64,000 bases of DNA from Sequoia sempervirens (Eukaryota; Streptophyta; Pinopsida; Cupressales; Cupressaceae). A program made the translations under genes and the position numbers. The notes under the pieces were generated by a model. That model made no database searches, was not told the origin of the DNA, and worked only from the letters and a program-made list of their open reading frames with translations. Positions within the stretch are counted from its first letter, which is position 1; each line of letters begins with the position of its first letter. The DNA lies in contig VDFB02187802.1 of NCBI GenBank assembly GCA_007258455.2, positions 117,183 through 181,182 on the forward strand, written 5' to 3'. Positions 23,838 to 35,818 of this stretch are shown one piece after another.

Positions 23838-24297
23838 TCAAATAAATGACTAAACCATGACTAAATAGATGACTACTATGACTAAATAAATGACCAGTTT
23901 ACAACAATCAATGACTAAATATATGATTAAAGTAATGACTAAATATACGACTAAATAAATGACTAATTAACAACAATCAATGACCAAATTAATGACTAAA
24001 TATATGATTAAATAAATCACTACCATGACTAAATAAATGACCAGTTAACAACAATCAATGAGTAAATTAACGACTAAATCAATGACTAAATCAATGACCA
24101 AATCAATGACTAAATCAATGACCAAATCAATGACTAAATCAATGACTAGATAAATGACTAAAATAGTTTAGTCATAAATTTGGTCGTATTATAAATGACC
24201 AGCAATAAACTACTAATGGTCATGTGACCAAAATTAGTCATTTATATGCAATTTTTAGTAGTTTATTTAGTCATATATTGTTGTTTTTGTACTAGTG
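23838..24297. repeat. CACTA right subterminal repeat array and terminal inverted repeat
   Basis: More than twenty TGACTAAAT / TGACCAAAT / TGACTAAATCAA units run in direct orientation from 23,838 to about 24,165. They then switch to the inverted form (TTTAGTCAT, TTGGTCG, TTAGTCATTTAT) before the terminus TTTTTGTACTAGTG. The longer unit AACAATCAATGACTAAAT recurs at about 23,900, 23,972 and 24,050. Confidence 0.88.
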
Positions 24298-24300
24298 TTT
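24298..24300. repeat. Target-site duplication TTT, right
   Basis: TTT immediately after CTAGTG at 24,297 matches the TTT at 4,529-4,531. Confidence 0.8.
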
Positions 24301-24600
24301 CCATTCATACATCATCATCATAACATGCATAGAAAATATACAAAAATAAATACATCCACATCATTTGCATCCATAACATCTGCATATCATAATCATCCAT
24401 CCATATCATATCATGAAAAGATAATGAAAAAAAACATAACATTGCATCCATCCATATCATGATCATTACAAGTCACATAGACATGAATAAACTGCATCCA
24501 TACTATCAAATATATGCATCCATATCATATCATCCATACATGAAATAAAGTAAACACATCATAGCATGAATCATCCATATCTATATCATATATATATCAA
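24301..24600. repeat. CATCCATATCAT-rich spacer of the Tat-like element
   Basis: Short words such as CATCCATATCAT, GCATCCAT and ATCATCC recur through the block. The same composition occurs left of the CACTA element at 4,340-4,530, supporting one interrupted spacer. Confidence 0.6.
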
Positions 24601-25249
24601 AAAATGTGTCATGGTACAAAATCTAGATCAATGTATGAACATCGATCAAAAGTACAATATCCACGAGGCTATCAAAAGGGAGCCCATGAATGTATATCAG
24701 TGATAAAGAATGGGGAAAATTTTTTAAAAGTGTTTATACATCAAAAAGCTAGCCCTGATGGCTGTTACCCTCTCCAGCCTACCTCTCAGGCTAATCCTCT
24801 GCTCAAGGAAGCGCATCACTATGCTATGAAAAATCTGGTTGTAGGAGAGCCGTTGGAACATATCGGTGATAATTTTGCTTGTAATATGTAGCCTCTGTAT
24901 ATAACCACACTAACACGATCCACCCATGTGTGGCTACCATCATAGCCTCAATCTGCTATCTCTGAGCCACCTCCTAATCTCTCTCAGCGGTCATAGCCTA
25001 TACTCTCTGCAATGCCTGATCTCTCTCTGTTGTCACTACAATCACCTACTGTTGAGCCTAGTCTCACTCAGCAATAATGACCAAAACTTTCTGGTGGGCC
25101 TAATCCCGCTCACCAGTCAATGTCTGCACCTGCTACTATAGTTGTTGAATTTGTGCATCTCGCGCATCTGGTGGTGGTGGTCCTAGCTACAACTATACTT
25201 TTGGTTGCACCTGAGGTTGTACCTATGGCTAAACTTGTGGCTACTATCC

Positions 25250-26470
25250 AATCGAAGCAGCCCCCAGAACCTTTCCATCTTGGTCATCCTAGCCTCCTTG
25301 TCCCCTGCCTCTCAATCTCCCTCTTGGAGGAGCACCTGTCGAATCTATCAATCATTTGGGTGGGACAAACCACACATCATATGTCAGAGAGGTTTGAACT
25401 ACTAGTTTTCCCTGATCATATGCCCAAGGTTGGGCCACCAACTGTCTGAAACTCTCAATGGCCTCTGGAGTAGAAATGGTCAGTCCCCATGTGGGAACCT
25501 CTCTGGTCGATATCACAAAAATGGCCCTATATGCATCATCAAGTTTGTCCTATACATCCCCAAACTGTCTAGCCACCCTATCAGGAAGAGATCTCTCAAT
25601 CATCATATGCTCTCGACCCTGCATATATCAGGTATGTCTGAAAAAATATAACTATTGAATGTCATTGAATCGTGGCAGCATCTAAAGCCATGGGCACCAA
25701 CAAAAAACTGTCATGTCATCAATAAACTGTCTCCAATACAAGAGCCCAATCTATCCAGTGTGCCTCAAATTGATGGCACCTCTATATCTCCAAGTGACAG
25801 GATCATCCTGCTCCACGTCTACCATTTGAACAATCAGCCGCAGCACGACAATGTGCTCCCATGCCCAAATGTGTAGTAGATTCACCCCTACACTGATGGC
25901 TCTCCCATTGCAATAGACAAAAACATGCAAATCATGATATAATGAGGCTAGCATCACGAGACCCCATGCAAAAAGAGTCCTCCTATATAGCATTTGGTGC
26001 CACGCCAAGCCCCATCCTAGGTTGAATCCTCTGTTGCATCTATTTGGAGCCACCAAGACCAAAATGATGGTTGTGATGATCAATATAAAGGTCGGCACAT
26101 GACCTCTATATGTCTCCAAATAAAATTGAGATGTAACCAAGGCAATTTGATCCATCTCCATCACCTCTAGGCATGCATCAAATCCAACATTAATATCGTA
26201 AATCACGCGATCACCGTGAATCGGCAAATGGAGAATCTACCACACACCCTCCAAAGTAATTGTAACCTCACCTATAGGAAGGTGGAAGGATGAGGTCTCA
26301 TTGTGTCATCTCTCACACAGAGTCGTCATCATCACTAGATGTGTCCTAATCACAGGCGCATATTCAACGTACCACAGACCAATCTCTCCCGGGTGCTCTT
26401 GGCACAACTCTGATAGATCACATAATCTCTCCAATATAGTGGGCATGTGCTCCCTCAACATCAATGGTGA
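25250..26470 (-). pseudogene. Antisense plant mobile domain (PMD) pseudogene within the Tat-like element
   Basis: Read on the minus strand from about 26,465, the frame begins MLREHMPTILERLCDLSELC. It runs through LVMMTTLCER, a stop, SSFHLPIGEVTITLEGVW, a stop, and LPIHGDRVIYD. It goes on to LFAWGLVMLASLYHDL, LLHIWAWEHI and RYRGAINLRHTG, then a decayed tail with LDWALYWRQFIDDM and MIERSLPDRVARQFGDVQ. These are hallmarks of the plant mobile domain (also called aminotransferase-like, MAIN-type), known both from host silencing proteins and from transposable elements. The longest open part is 25,751-26,227. Its place between integrase and the 3' LTR, in antisense, fits an extra retrotransposon gene. 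Stops and frame changes make it non-functional. Confidence 0.8.
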
Positions 26471-26529
26471 GAAGACCTACATTCATGAAGCACACAACAT
26501 CAAGAAATCATCAAAAATTTGAAGTTATT

Positions 26530-27427
26530 TAAAATTTCTAGCTCATAAATCAAAATAGCATCGCTATCTACAATAGCATCGATAAATTCAAATTTTAAAT
26601 AGTGACACCCGATACATTGAAAATTTCAAATCAGAACATGTGTTGCCAGATAAGCTAGTGTCACAATTTAGCTTCTGGCCTAACCTAACCCTAATTTCTA
26701 AATCGGCAAGTGCATCGCCATTAAAAATTAGAAACCCTTATTTTAAATTGTGAAGAGCATCACTATATAAATATGCGTCGCTATAATTGATTTGGGCATT
26801 ATTGATTTTAGTTAGGGCATCACTATATAGTGACGCCGCCAAAATCTAAACTACAAAGCATAATAAATGCATCAAAAATTCAAATTTCAAATCAGGTTTT
26901 GAATCACATATCGGTGGTCCTGCACCTAGAAGTCATTGGAACTCTCAAACTCGATTATAAATGTGCTTGGGAAGCTCTCGGTGCACCATTTCGTCGAAGG
27001 GTCAAAGCTCAAATCGCAAGAATTCCTTAAGGTGTGAATGCACAAATGAATTGAAAATGACCCTTCTTGGCCTATTTAAGCTAGAAAATTAGGGATTTTT
27101 GCCCTAATTTAACCTTAAAAATGGGGTTTATTATCATTATCACCAATTTTTCCAATTTGGACCTAATCTTGCATCATTTTTTGCATTTTTGGCATTATTT
27201 TTACATCCCGAAACCTTTCTGGACCCTTGGACAGCTTTTGAACCTTTATCGAGAAATCAACCCAAAATTCAAAAAAATTGCCCGATTTCTCGAGGGGGCA
27301 GGGAGTCAGTTTTATCCTTCTGTTGGGGCATCTAAAAAATTAGAATTTTTTTACTTTTTGATTTAAAGCAACAGTTTTAATCCAAAAGACGTTATTCTTT
27401 GAATCGAAGCAACAAGCACCTCGCTTC
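26530..27427. other. Non-coding region between PMD pseudogene and 3' LTR
   Basis: No conserved gene is seen. Words of the type GCATCGCTAT / GCATCACTATA recur between about 26,560 and 26,830. This could be the promoter and 5' side of the antisense PMD gene, which would be transcribed leftward from here, but I see no clear signals. Confidence 0.4.
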
Positions 27428-27429
27428 AA

Positions 27430-27441
27430 AGAGGGGAAAAA
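27430..27441 (+). other. Polypurine tract of the Tat-like element
   Basis: AGAGGGGAAAAA stands directly before TGTACACACTG, the probable start of the 3' LTR. A purine tract next to a TG start is the standard priming site for plus-strand DNA synthesis in LTR elements. Confidence 0.6.
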
Positions 27442-28630
27442 TGTACACACTGAAAAATGTCCTAATCTATATCATACATTTAAAATAGATTTACTAACAT
27501 CATTTCATCCTCAAACCCATCCTCTTTTCGCTTAATTGATTAAATTAGCCTAGCTATTTAATTAATTATGTCATTTTCATCTATTAACCTAATTTATTAA
27601 ATCAAATTAATTCACCCCCTTTCACACTAACATTTCATCTTATTAAATTAAATAAATCAAAATATTTAATTTAATCTCCTAAGTCATCTTATTTAATTAA
27701 ATAACCCTAAGTCATTTAATTAAATATCACTTCCATCTCTCCCCCATTTATTAAATCATCTTATTTAGTAAATATTACTTTATTCCTCCAAATCCCCTAA
27801 TTGCATAAATTAAATATTGTTTAATTACCAATCAAACTAATTTTCCTCTAAGCAAAGGGAATATTCCCATGGAATATTCCTTATCCCTTTTTTGCACAAT
27901 TAAAACTTTGTTTTAATTTGTAAATTACCTTTTTCCTCACCCAAAAGGAATATTCTAAGGAATATCCTCTCTCCTCCAATCAACTCACTTGGCTTCTTGA
28001 ACAAGCTAAACCTTTAACCTTTTGAGCAAGTTACCTTTGACCTGTGTGAGCAGGTCAAAAGTGTGTTTGTTTGAGGCAAGTATGAGCCCTTGATTAAAAC
28101 CCATCATGCATTCTCATCCATTGATGAGAATCCATGATCCATGTCTCTCATCCCCTTCATCTTGAACCATTGATTAAGATTTTTTATCTTAACCTTTCAT
28201 CCCTCATTTGCTCTCTTATAAATAGATCACTATTTGGAGACAAATGGATCCATCTTTCAATTGCAAACTTATGCTATTAAATTTACTTGCATCCATACTC
28301 ACATTTTACTCACTTGTTAGCTTATTTTAGTTCATTTTCGTTGCATAATAGCTTAGAGCATCCATTAACGGCTTCCATGCATCCATCTTAGCTTGTTTAT
28401 AAATTAGGGTTTTTCATCTTTTAGCATAGCTTTAGCTTAAATTAGTTTAGCAATAGCATAATTAGATCATTTGTAACATAAAATCATGGTAACTTAGCTT
28501 GCATCATGTTCATTTTTGCATAAACCAGGTTTTAATATATCAATCACAATGGTTTCATTGATTCTCTTCCATAGAATCGACTGAAACAGGCTCATTGATC
28601 ATGGGATTGGGAAAGGGTCGTCGTTTCACA
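27442..28630 (+). repeat. Probable 3' LTR of the Tat-like element
   Basis: It begins TGTACACACTG right after a polypurine tract and may end ...TCGTTTCACA at 28,630. It is rich in TTTAATTAAAT-type words (27,540-27,850). The 5' LTR is outside the window, so neither end can be confirmed by comparison. The right boundary is a guess from the terminal CA. Confidence 0.5.
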
Positions 28631-28938
28631 TCAACACGGCACCAATTCCAAAACAAGATAAGTTTCAAATGGGTTAGATTAGGAATTCAACTATTTTTGT
28701 GTAGTTTGTAGCTTTTATTTTCAATTAAATGCTTAGTTTAGATTTCCATTTTGAATGATCTTGTTTGTAGATGCAGGTATGTTTGGCAAAGTTATGCTTC
28801 GATTCATCATGAGTCAAGTGTAATCAACCCTCACCGACATTACCTCGTCTCACACCATGCATGCCCTGGATTCAACTATGCACCAAATCTACTCCAACAA
28901 GGGTTATACCAAACTACAATAATGACTCTAATACCAAA
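28631..28938. other. Short stretch between LTR ends, including minus-strand primer-binding site
   Basis: About 300 bases with no gene. Near its right end, at 28,924-28,936, the minus strand reads TGGTATTAGAGTC, a slightly altered tRNA-iMet primer-binding site. The rest may be the leader of that minus-strand element. Confidence 0.5.
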
Positions 28939-29640
28939 TGAAAGGAAATATGCATCCACCCAAGATAATTTATACAACCCAAATAGAGAAATCTATGCAA
29001 AGAAGTATTCAAAATCCATATGCTAAAGAATAGACAACATACCATCAAAGATGACACAAGATATACCCTGGGAAAACCCTCAAGAGGGAAAAATCTAGCC
29101 TCCAAAAGCATCCATCACTCATGTATTATTCAGCAATAAACATTATAGTACATCTTCAGAGTCCTCCATGAACACCTTTGAAGAATCAAGCCCTCTACAA
29201 ACACTCCATGTGAACAAGAATGTAACCACACATCCCATGCCATGCTTCAACCCTCACAAATACTAACAAGAGATGCCCTCAACCAACCAAAAATCCAACC
29301 TTATACAACTACCCATGTGTTTTCTTTTATAGAAAAAAGCTCCCACAAAACCACCAAGTGGTATTACATAAAACCATGTGACTAATACCATGAGCTTACA
29401 AAACTATTTAACCCCTCATTTATTATTGGTACTAAGTTTTCCCAATATTAAATATTATTCCCATGTACAACCCCACATTAAACATTTAATCCAATTTTCA
29501 TACAACACATAAAGTGGCCCCAAGAATGCTAGACCCATGTGATGTGTGCACCCCTATATTCCCTAGGTGCACCACATAATAAATAAATAATTATATTATA
29601 ACATTATGCAAGGTGGACAACACACCTTTTCCTAAAAATT
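28939..29640 (-). mobile_element. Minus-strand LTR, probably Ty1/copia type (3' limit of LTR not fixed)
   Basis: On the minus strand the sequence ends ...CCTTTCA and is followed, after two bases, by a TGGTATTAGAGTC primer-binding site, as at the end of a 5' LTR. The block contains a CCCTGGGAAAACCCTCAAGAG segment of a kind seen in other plant copia LTRs, including GTTTTCC words in the copia LTRs later in this window. The far end (about 29,640) is approximate. Confidence 0.45.
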
Positions 29641-30149
29641 GTAGGTGGTAGTAAATCAAGTACCTTTGTAGTTGTTGTGGGGTAGTTGCTACAAGTCCCT
29701 ATAAAAATAGGTGTTGGTAGTGTTGCATGTACCACTAATCTCAATCTCCATTTGTGTGTAGTGTGTGTAATGTGTTATTATTATTTTATTTTATTTTCAT
29801 TTTTTATGGGAAGAAAATCATACTAGTGGAATCTTAATAGGTGAGTTGGTGGGCTCATCTATAGATGCAAGGATGGATAATTTAATGATTTCTTTAGGTG
29901 AAGCGATGCATGTTGAATTTGGTGAGCATGATGGTAGTGTAAATTTTTGTTGTAGGTATTGTAGAAAGTCATCTTTATGCAATGGATTTTTTTAGAGTTT
30001 AAGACAATGTCCATTTACCATTAGAGAAAATCTAATTGGATTGATTATTGTCAGTTGTACTACTCTATTTTGAAAATTTTATGTTTATCTCATGCGAACC
30101 TAACCATCTTGTACACAATTTTCCTTTATGGTCCTTATATCTACATTCA
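29641..30149. other. No recognisable gene
   Basis: AT-rich DNA with a short TTATT-rich run near 29,775-29,800. I see no conserved coding region here. Confidence 0.4.
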
Positions 30150-31905
30150 TATATCAATACCCAAACTTCTACATTAAATTCCTTAGTCTTGCTAAACTGG
30201 TCATGTCATTTCATTCTCTGCCTTTGTACCATTTCTATGTGGTGGACTGCTTCCATTCTTAACTCATCTAGAGCATTAAGTTTGTGTAGTCTATATTTTT
30301 GAGCTTTAGATATATCTATTCTTAATTTTATCACTATTCTTAATTCCTTGTGTTCAAATGCAATAGGGAGGATAACCTTTTTTCCATATACTAATTCATA
30401 TAGTTTAAATCCTGCTATTATTTTCCATATTTTTTTGTACGTCCAAACTGCTTCTAGTAATCTGGTTGTCCAATCCTTTCTATGTAAATTTACTATCTTC
30501 ATTAATATGGCTTCAGTTTCTCTATTTTTAACTTCAACCTGATCGTTTGACTATGGTTGGTAAGGATTTGAATTCTTGTGCCTAATTTCATATTCCTTCA
30601 CCAAATGAGAAATTATATCTGAGGTAAACTATGGCCCTTGATCAGTGACTATCTCCCTGGGCACTCCATATCTTGTGAATATCTCCTAATATAAGAATGT
30701 TGCTACTTTGTTATCTCTTGAAAACTGTAAATTTTAAATTCAACCCATTTGGTTAGGTAATTAGTACATACTAGTATAAAATCCTTATTATTAGAGGTGG
30801 GATCTATGGGCCCAATGAATTCAATGCCCCATTTTTCAAATGGTGTTATTACCAATTATGGTTGTAGGGCCATTTCATCACTTCTTGTAGGCCTACCCAT
30901 CCTCTGATGGTGATCACATCTTGTTTACTAAACTGCATCTTTCTATAACATTGGCCAATAGTATCTATTATTTAGGATCTTGAGGGTTTTTCTTTTGATT
31001 GCAAAGTGCCTTCCATAAGGCTCATCATGACAAGATTTAAGAAGATCATAAACTTCATCTTCTCATATGTTTCTACACATGATATTATCAATTATTGTGT
31101 AAAATAGGTAGCCAACCACCCATGAATATATAAAGATGCATTCAACCAAATGATACCTCTCTCTTGGTGAAAGATGTGGGAGTGTCTTATCCACAAATAG
31201 ATAGTTTGCAATATATTCATACCAAGGTGTTTGCACTGTTAAGGCAAACAAGTGTTCATTAGGAAAAGATTCATCCACAAGTGCTTCTTTTGTTTTAATA
31301 TTTAGCATAGAAAAAATCAACCACGACATTTTCTTTTCCTAGCTTATCCATAATTCTAATGTCAAATTCTTATAACAACAATAACTATCTAACAAGGTGT
31401 TTACTAACCACTACTTTTTTCATTAAGTATCAAATTTTTGTATGGTTAGAATGAACATAAACAGGATAACCAGTGATACAATGTCTGAATTTATTAATGG
31501 CATAAACTACAACTAACATCTCCTTTTTTGTAGCAGTGTAATTGAGTTCAACAACTTGTAGCTTTTTTTCTTATGTAGTAAATAGCATATTCTAACTTTC
31601 CCTTCTTTTTCCTTAACTCAACTCCTATAAAAAAGTTAGAGGCATCTGTATGAATGTGAAAAAGAACTATCTAGTTGAATCCTCTTAGAATAGGTGTCTT
31701 CATGAGAGATATTTTAAGAGCCTCAAAGGCTTCTTAGATGGCAGGGGTCCATTCAAACTCAATATCCTTAGAGAGTAGGACAAAGAGAGGAGATGCTATC
31801 TTAATGAAATATTTAATGAATCTCCTATAATATCCTAAATGGCCAAAAAATCTTCTTACATTTTGTTGAGGTATAGGTGTTATCAACAAAGTATGCACCT
31901 GAAGC
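30150..31905 (-). pseudogene. Minus-strand Ty3/gypsy pol remnant: RT thumb, RNase H, integrase
   Basis: Read leftward from about 31,890, RT thumb sequence (VRRFFGHLGYYRRFIKYF, then EFEWTPA and EAFEALK) is followed by decayed RNase H. The linker before integrase (31,329-31,063) reads EHLFALTVQTPWYEYIANYL. Integrase shows RMGRPTRSDEMALQP and WGIEFIGPID near 30,810, where the family has WGIDFVGPI, so the first catalytic aspartate reads as glutamate. The C-terminal part (30,502-30,206) has KDWTTRLLEAVWTYKKI, FKLYELVYGKKVILPIAFE and LNALDELRMEAVHH. There is no second RNase H, so this is Athila-like rather than Tat. The RT palm with YxDD is missing at the right-hand end. Multiple stops make it inactive. 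Confidence 0.8.
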
Positions 31906-34900
31906 TAAGCTATCAACTCAGTTATAAATGTTGATACATGGGAGCATTTCTAGGCTTGTGGGTTGCCTAGAACTTGGAATGACCTCCAAAGAAAGTTGGT
32001 TCCTCTTGCTTGATCACCTAGAACTTGATAAATCCTACTTATTCTAAAGGAAAAGGGTAAGAAGAAGATTGGAAATAACTTTAAAAAAAAAACTGAAAAT
32101 GATTAACTACAACTAACTAGGTGATGCACCAAATTGTTTTCTTAGACCTATAACTTGTTGTTTGACACACACAGTTGCCCAATGATTCAGTTGTAGCATA
32201 ACACAACTCAAAATTTCATCATACCTATGCATAAGTGTTTCATAGAAAGATGGGACACTCACAACTCAAGGAAAGAAGATTTCACAACTTGTTGTTGCTT
32301 CTATCCTTAACACAATCATGTGACCTGCATAGAAAATATGATATATCTTTCCTAAAGGTGCTTAAAGAGACATACATAAGAAGAATCACATAATATTTCA
32401 CAAGTACATTCATCAATTTTCACTTTGCAGACAATGAAACAAGCTTTCAGAAGGTAAAATCAACTAACTTTTATTGATAAATGGTGTTTTTTACAACTTG
32501 TACAAGTATGAAAATGAGTTACAATATTGTTCATGCTTGAAAGAACTCATAAAAGTTACAATATGTAGCTAGTAAATAGCAAGAACTAACTAAAAATAAA
32601 AAGGCCTGAAAGATGATCCTTATAGATGTGCAACAGCTTGCTACAACAAAGGACATGTGCTTGAGAAAAAAAAGGAACAAGTGTTACATGAGTTTTCTTG
32701 GTCAAAACTTCTTGGGCGTCCAGCTGAGTTGGAGCTATTTTTGAGCCTCCAAAAGTGCTCCAAAAAGGTGTCTTTATGAAGAAAAGTCCTCTTTGACTCA
32801 TCTATGAATAAGGTTCCTCATTTGGCTCCTAAACGCTTGGTAATAGCTCGAAAAGGTCTTCAACTGCCCCTATTCCATCTCCAGCTTGATGATGTGCTCA
32901 AACAACCTCCTCAAAACTTGCAAATGTCTTCCAAACTACCTTGAGTCGGATAGAATGGGTTTTGGGCACTCAAAACCTTCATAAGTGCTTGAAAAAGTCC
33001 TCCAATAGTCTCAAATTACCTCTTAGATGCATTCTTATCCATTGGGCTACCTTGCACATGTCAAAAATGACATAACGAGTCCTCAATTACCATCTTATTG
33101 CACTTTATCATGGATTGTTTTGCAACCATTTTCCACTGTCATCTAATTGTTTCTTCATAGGACTATCACCTTATAAAAATGTCATGCAACTCATTTGTAC
33201 CACTGCAATTTGTCCTATTCATAGCCCTCTTGATTGTCCTTTACAATTCAGTCTTTTACCACTGTGAACATTGTGCCTTAATACTTGCAACCTCATAGGG
33301 TAATGAGGTTTCATAAGACCTTTCTCTAGTTTATCTCCATTGGATCGTCCTTTACCTTACAATACATGTGACAATCTTACATTGTCATAATTTCCCTTCC
33401 TCGGTGACCTATCATGAATACCTTTTTTAGATATGACTATGCTTTACAGCCTTTAATGGCACCACCTTGTGAGGTGCTTTGTCACTATATTCTTAGATAA
33501 AGTTGTTGACCTCTTCCTTCATGAGAGTCAATAAAGAAACATCCTAAAACTGTCTCTCATTTTCCTGCTCTTGGACCCCAATGATTGATGTTCCTCTTCA
33601 TGGACTGTTACTTATGTCTTGGTTTCCCCTCTTTTAATAGTTACCATGCTATGCATAGGACTGTCCTCATGCTCTCACCAACCTTGTTAAGCATATTGTC
33701 ACTAACAAACAGTAATAGGACTACCTTCTCTTGCATTTTCTATTGACTATCAACTGTCACCTTCTTTGAAAACCTTTCCCCCTTGCATGGTAATGATTGT
33801 CACACTAGACAAGGGATGTTATTTCTCAACAATGGAGAATCATACTCAATAGGAATGCCATAATTTTCTTTGAATTGGCTCTTGAAAGATTGATATATGT
33901 TTCATATAACATGATGATTGTCTTTATTCATGATGTGGTTCACTTTGAAACCTCCTATGAGCTTTGGAGCCCATCATTTGATAGTCATCCTCATATGATT
34001 TCCACCATAGACTATCATGGAGAGTATTCTTATCCCTTCATAGTTATTTCCTAACTCCCTTAGTGCAATGTTCTTAAGCTTGACTTCATCTTGGCTATCA
34101 AGTATACACAGTTCTGTCTCTTATGACTACCCATACCATTACTACTCCATCCACAAACTTTGTCTAGACAAAATAATACATTCTATCAAGACTTCCTCTA
34201 AACATACACAGTAACCAAGACCAGTTAAGGATAAGCCACAATTTTAAGAGTATTGACTGTCATTCCACAGTCACTTAAATCGCATCTTTATCATTGTCAT
34301 TAAGTTCAAAGTTCAAACTACCCTAGCATTGTCCATGTCATTTTCCCAATCTTTTATTGACCACTTGGACTATCACTTATATACTTTTGTCAACTAGGTT
34401 TGTCATGTTCATAAAACTCCTATTAAGGCCTCTCTATCATTTGATAAAGCACAAAACATATTGTTCATCCTCCTTGATTATACCTTAAATGACAAATGTC
34501 AAGTGACTGTCCAACTGCTACCCACTATGAAAAATGCAGTCCTCTATTCTATAATTTTCCACATTCCTTAGGACTATCAGCTTGTAGTCTTTCTTTGAAA
34601 CTTTCCTTGCTATTGAATCTTGAAGATCTAATCATGGCTATGGTATAATGGTGATTATTCTATTTAACTTTCACTTGTTATGTACAATCATCAATATCTT
34701 TGGGCTCTTGTTATAAGGGTGTGACTACCACTACTATATATCCATCTGAATTCTCAAGCACTATTACACTTGTACAATATTATAATATCTTCATAAAAAT
34801 CACAATCATAAGGCATCTTTTCCATTACTAATCCTTTCTTTTTGGATTGTCATGTTTATTTGGACTTCCATCTTTATCTTTGTGATCTCTTGGGTTGCCT

Positions 34901-35818
34901 TCTATTGTCTTCCTGTTGTTGCAAATTAGAATCAATTCATCTCCCCTACTATTACCTCTTCCACTATCATCATAGTCCTTAAATGAATGATTGTCCAGCC
35001 TTCTAGATTAAGCACATACACTATGCTTTCTTTGTCTCTACTTAGATTCTCAAAGTCTGAAACTTTATAAATATTGTCATATTTCCACCGCCATCATAGT
35101 CCTTAAATGAATGATTGTCCAGCCTTCCAGATTAAGCACATACACTATGCTTTCTTTGTCTCTACTTAGATTCTCAAGGTCTGAAACTTTATAAATATTG
35201 TCATACTTACAAACCACTTGAACAGTCTATCGTTACATCTTTACTCTTAAAAAAAATCTCTCTCATGACTAAAACCCTTATCTTCTTACTATTATGCATT
35301 CCCTATCTTAGAGATGAGCATGTGATTTATTTATTTTTTGAAGATTTTGTCAATAACATCCATTGACTGTAATACTTAAAGATGGTGATAGTATATAGAC
35401 TGTTTATGTTAAATCCATGACACTAGTCTCATATACTTGAAAGAACCCTCCCAAAAAAACTCTTAAAATCCATAGGTTTTGATTAGTCTTTTCTTTTTTA
35501 GGATCCTCTTATACCCAAAACCCTAAAAAATATAAAGCTCTAAGTCATATAAATCATACCTAGGACAATATGAGGGTGAGCATAGAGTTTTACTATGTAG
35601 ATAAGGCATTTAACAAGCTCTTAGAAAGTCTCCTGAGCCTCCATGGACCCCTGAAATGTGCCATTATATCTGCCTATCTCTGCTACATGGTGCAACTAAC
35701 AAATCCATTGAATGTCTCCTTCTCAACCTACAACATACCATCACATTTGTTGTGTATTTATGTTGTTTAGAAACCTTCAACGCCACCACATGAGCTTCTT
35801 TAATGCCTTAACAAGATA
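31906..35818. other. Long stretch without recognisable gene
   Basis: About 3.9 kb with no defensible coding region. From about 33,100 to 35,250 the words ACTATCA, ACTGTCA, ATTGTCCTT and CACTTGT recur irregularly, giving the impression of an old degenerate repeat. A clear 124 bp tandem duplication lies at 34,968-35,215. The last bases (AGATA at 35,814-35,818) flank the LARD insertion. Confidence 0.45.
34968..35215. repeat. Tandem duplication, two copies of a 124 bp unit
   Basis: The unit beginning CATCATAGTCCTTAAATGAA at 34,968 is repeated from 35,092 with only scattered base changes (for example TTCTAG/TTCCAG and CAAAG/CAAGG). Confidence 0.9.

Larger units (their letters stand above)
4532..24297. 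mobile_element. CACTA (En/Spm-type) DNA transposon, 19,766 bp, carrying host gene fragments
   Basis: The left end begins CACTAGTAGAAT and the right end finishes TTGTACTAGTG, so both termini read CACTAGTA inward (8 bp perfect). TTT flanks both sides. Next to each end lies an array of TGACTAAAT-type units in direct and inverted orientation, the expected subterminal transposase-binding repeats. I found no TnpD-like (Transposase_21) or TnpA-like coding sequence, so the element is probably non-autonomous. Instead the interior holds exon/intron-like fragments of a DUF936 gene, a ROP GTPase gene, a tail-anchored protein gene and a FAF/USP9X-like gene, plus unnamed exon-like pieces, all in the same orientation. 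It is inserted in the non-coding spacer of a Tat retrotransposon. Confidence 0.88.
1..28630 (+). mobile_element. Ty3/gypsy Tat/Ogre-like retrotransposon, 5' end outside window, split by a CACTA element
   Basis: The left part (1-2,463) reads, with stops, as RT thumb, RNase H, a second archaeal-type RNase H and integrase. That domain order marks the Tat lineage of plant gypsy elements. After integrase come an A-rich spacer, the CACTA insertion at 4,532-24,297, a CAT-rich spacer, an antisense PMD pseudogene, a polypurine tract at 27,430 and a probable LTR. Joining left and right parts across the CACTA element rests on its TTT target duplication and on similar CATCAT-rich sequence on both sides. 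Gag, protease and most of RT lie before the window. The 3' boundary is inferred from a terminal CACA and is the least certain part. Confidence 0.7.

Noticed and set aside
23838..24165. CRISPR-like regular short repeats
   Set aside because: The units are too close, with no unique spacers, and lie next to a CACTA terminus in eukaryotic DNA. They are subterminal transposon repeats.
25120..25449. Plus-strand open frame of 109 codons
   Set aside because: Reverse shadow of the decayed C-terminal part of the antisense PMD pseudogene.
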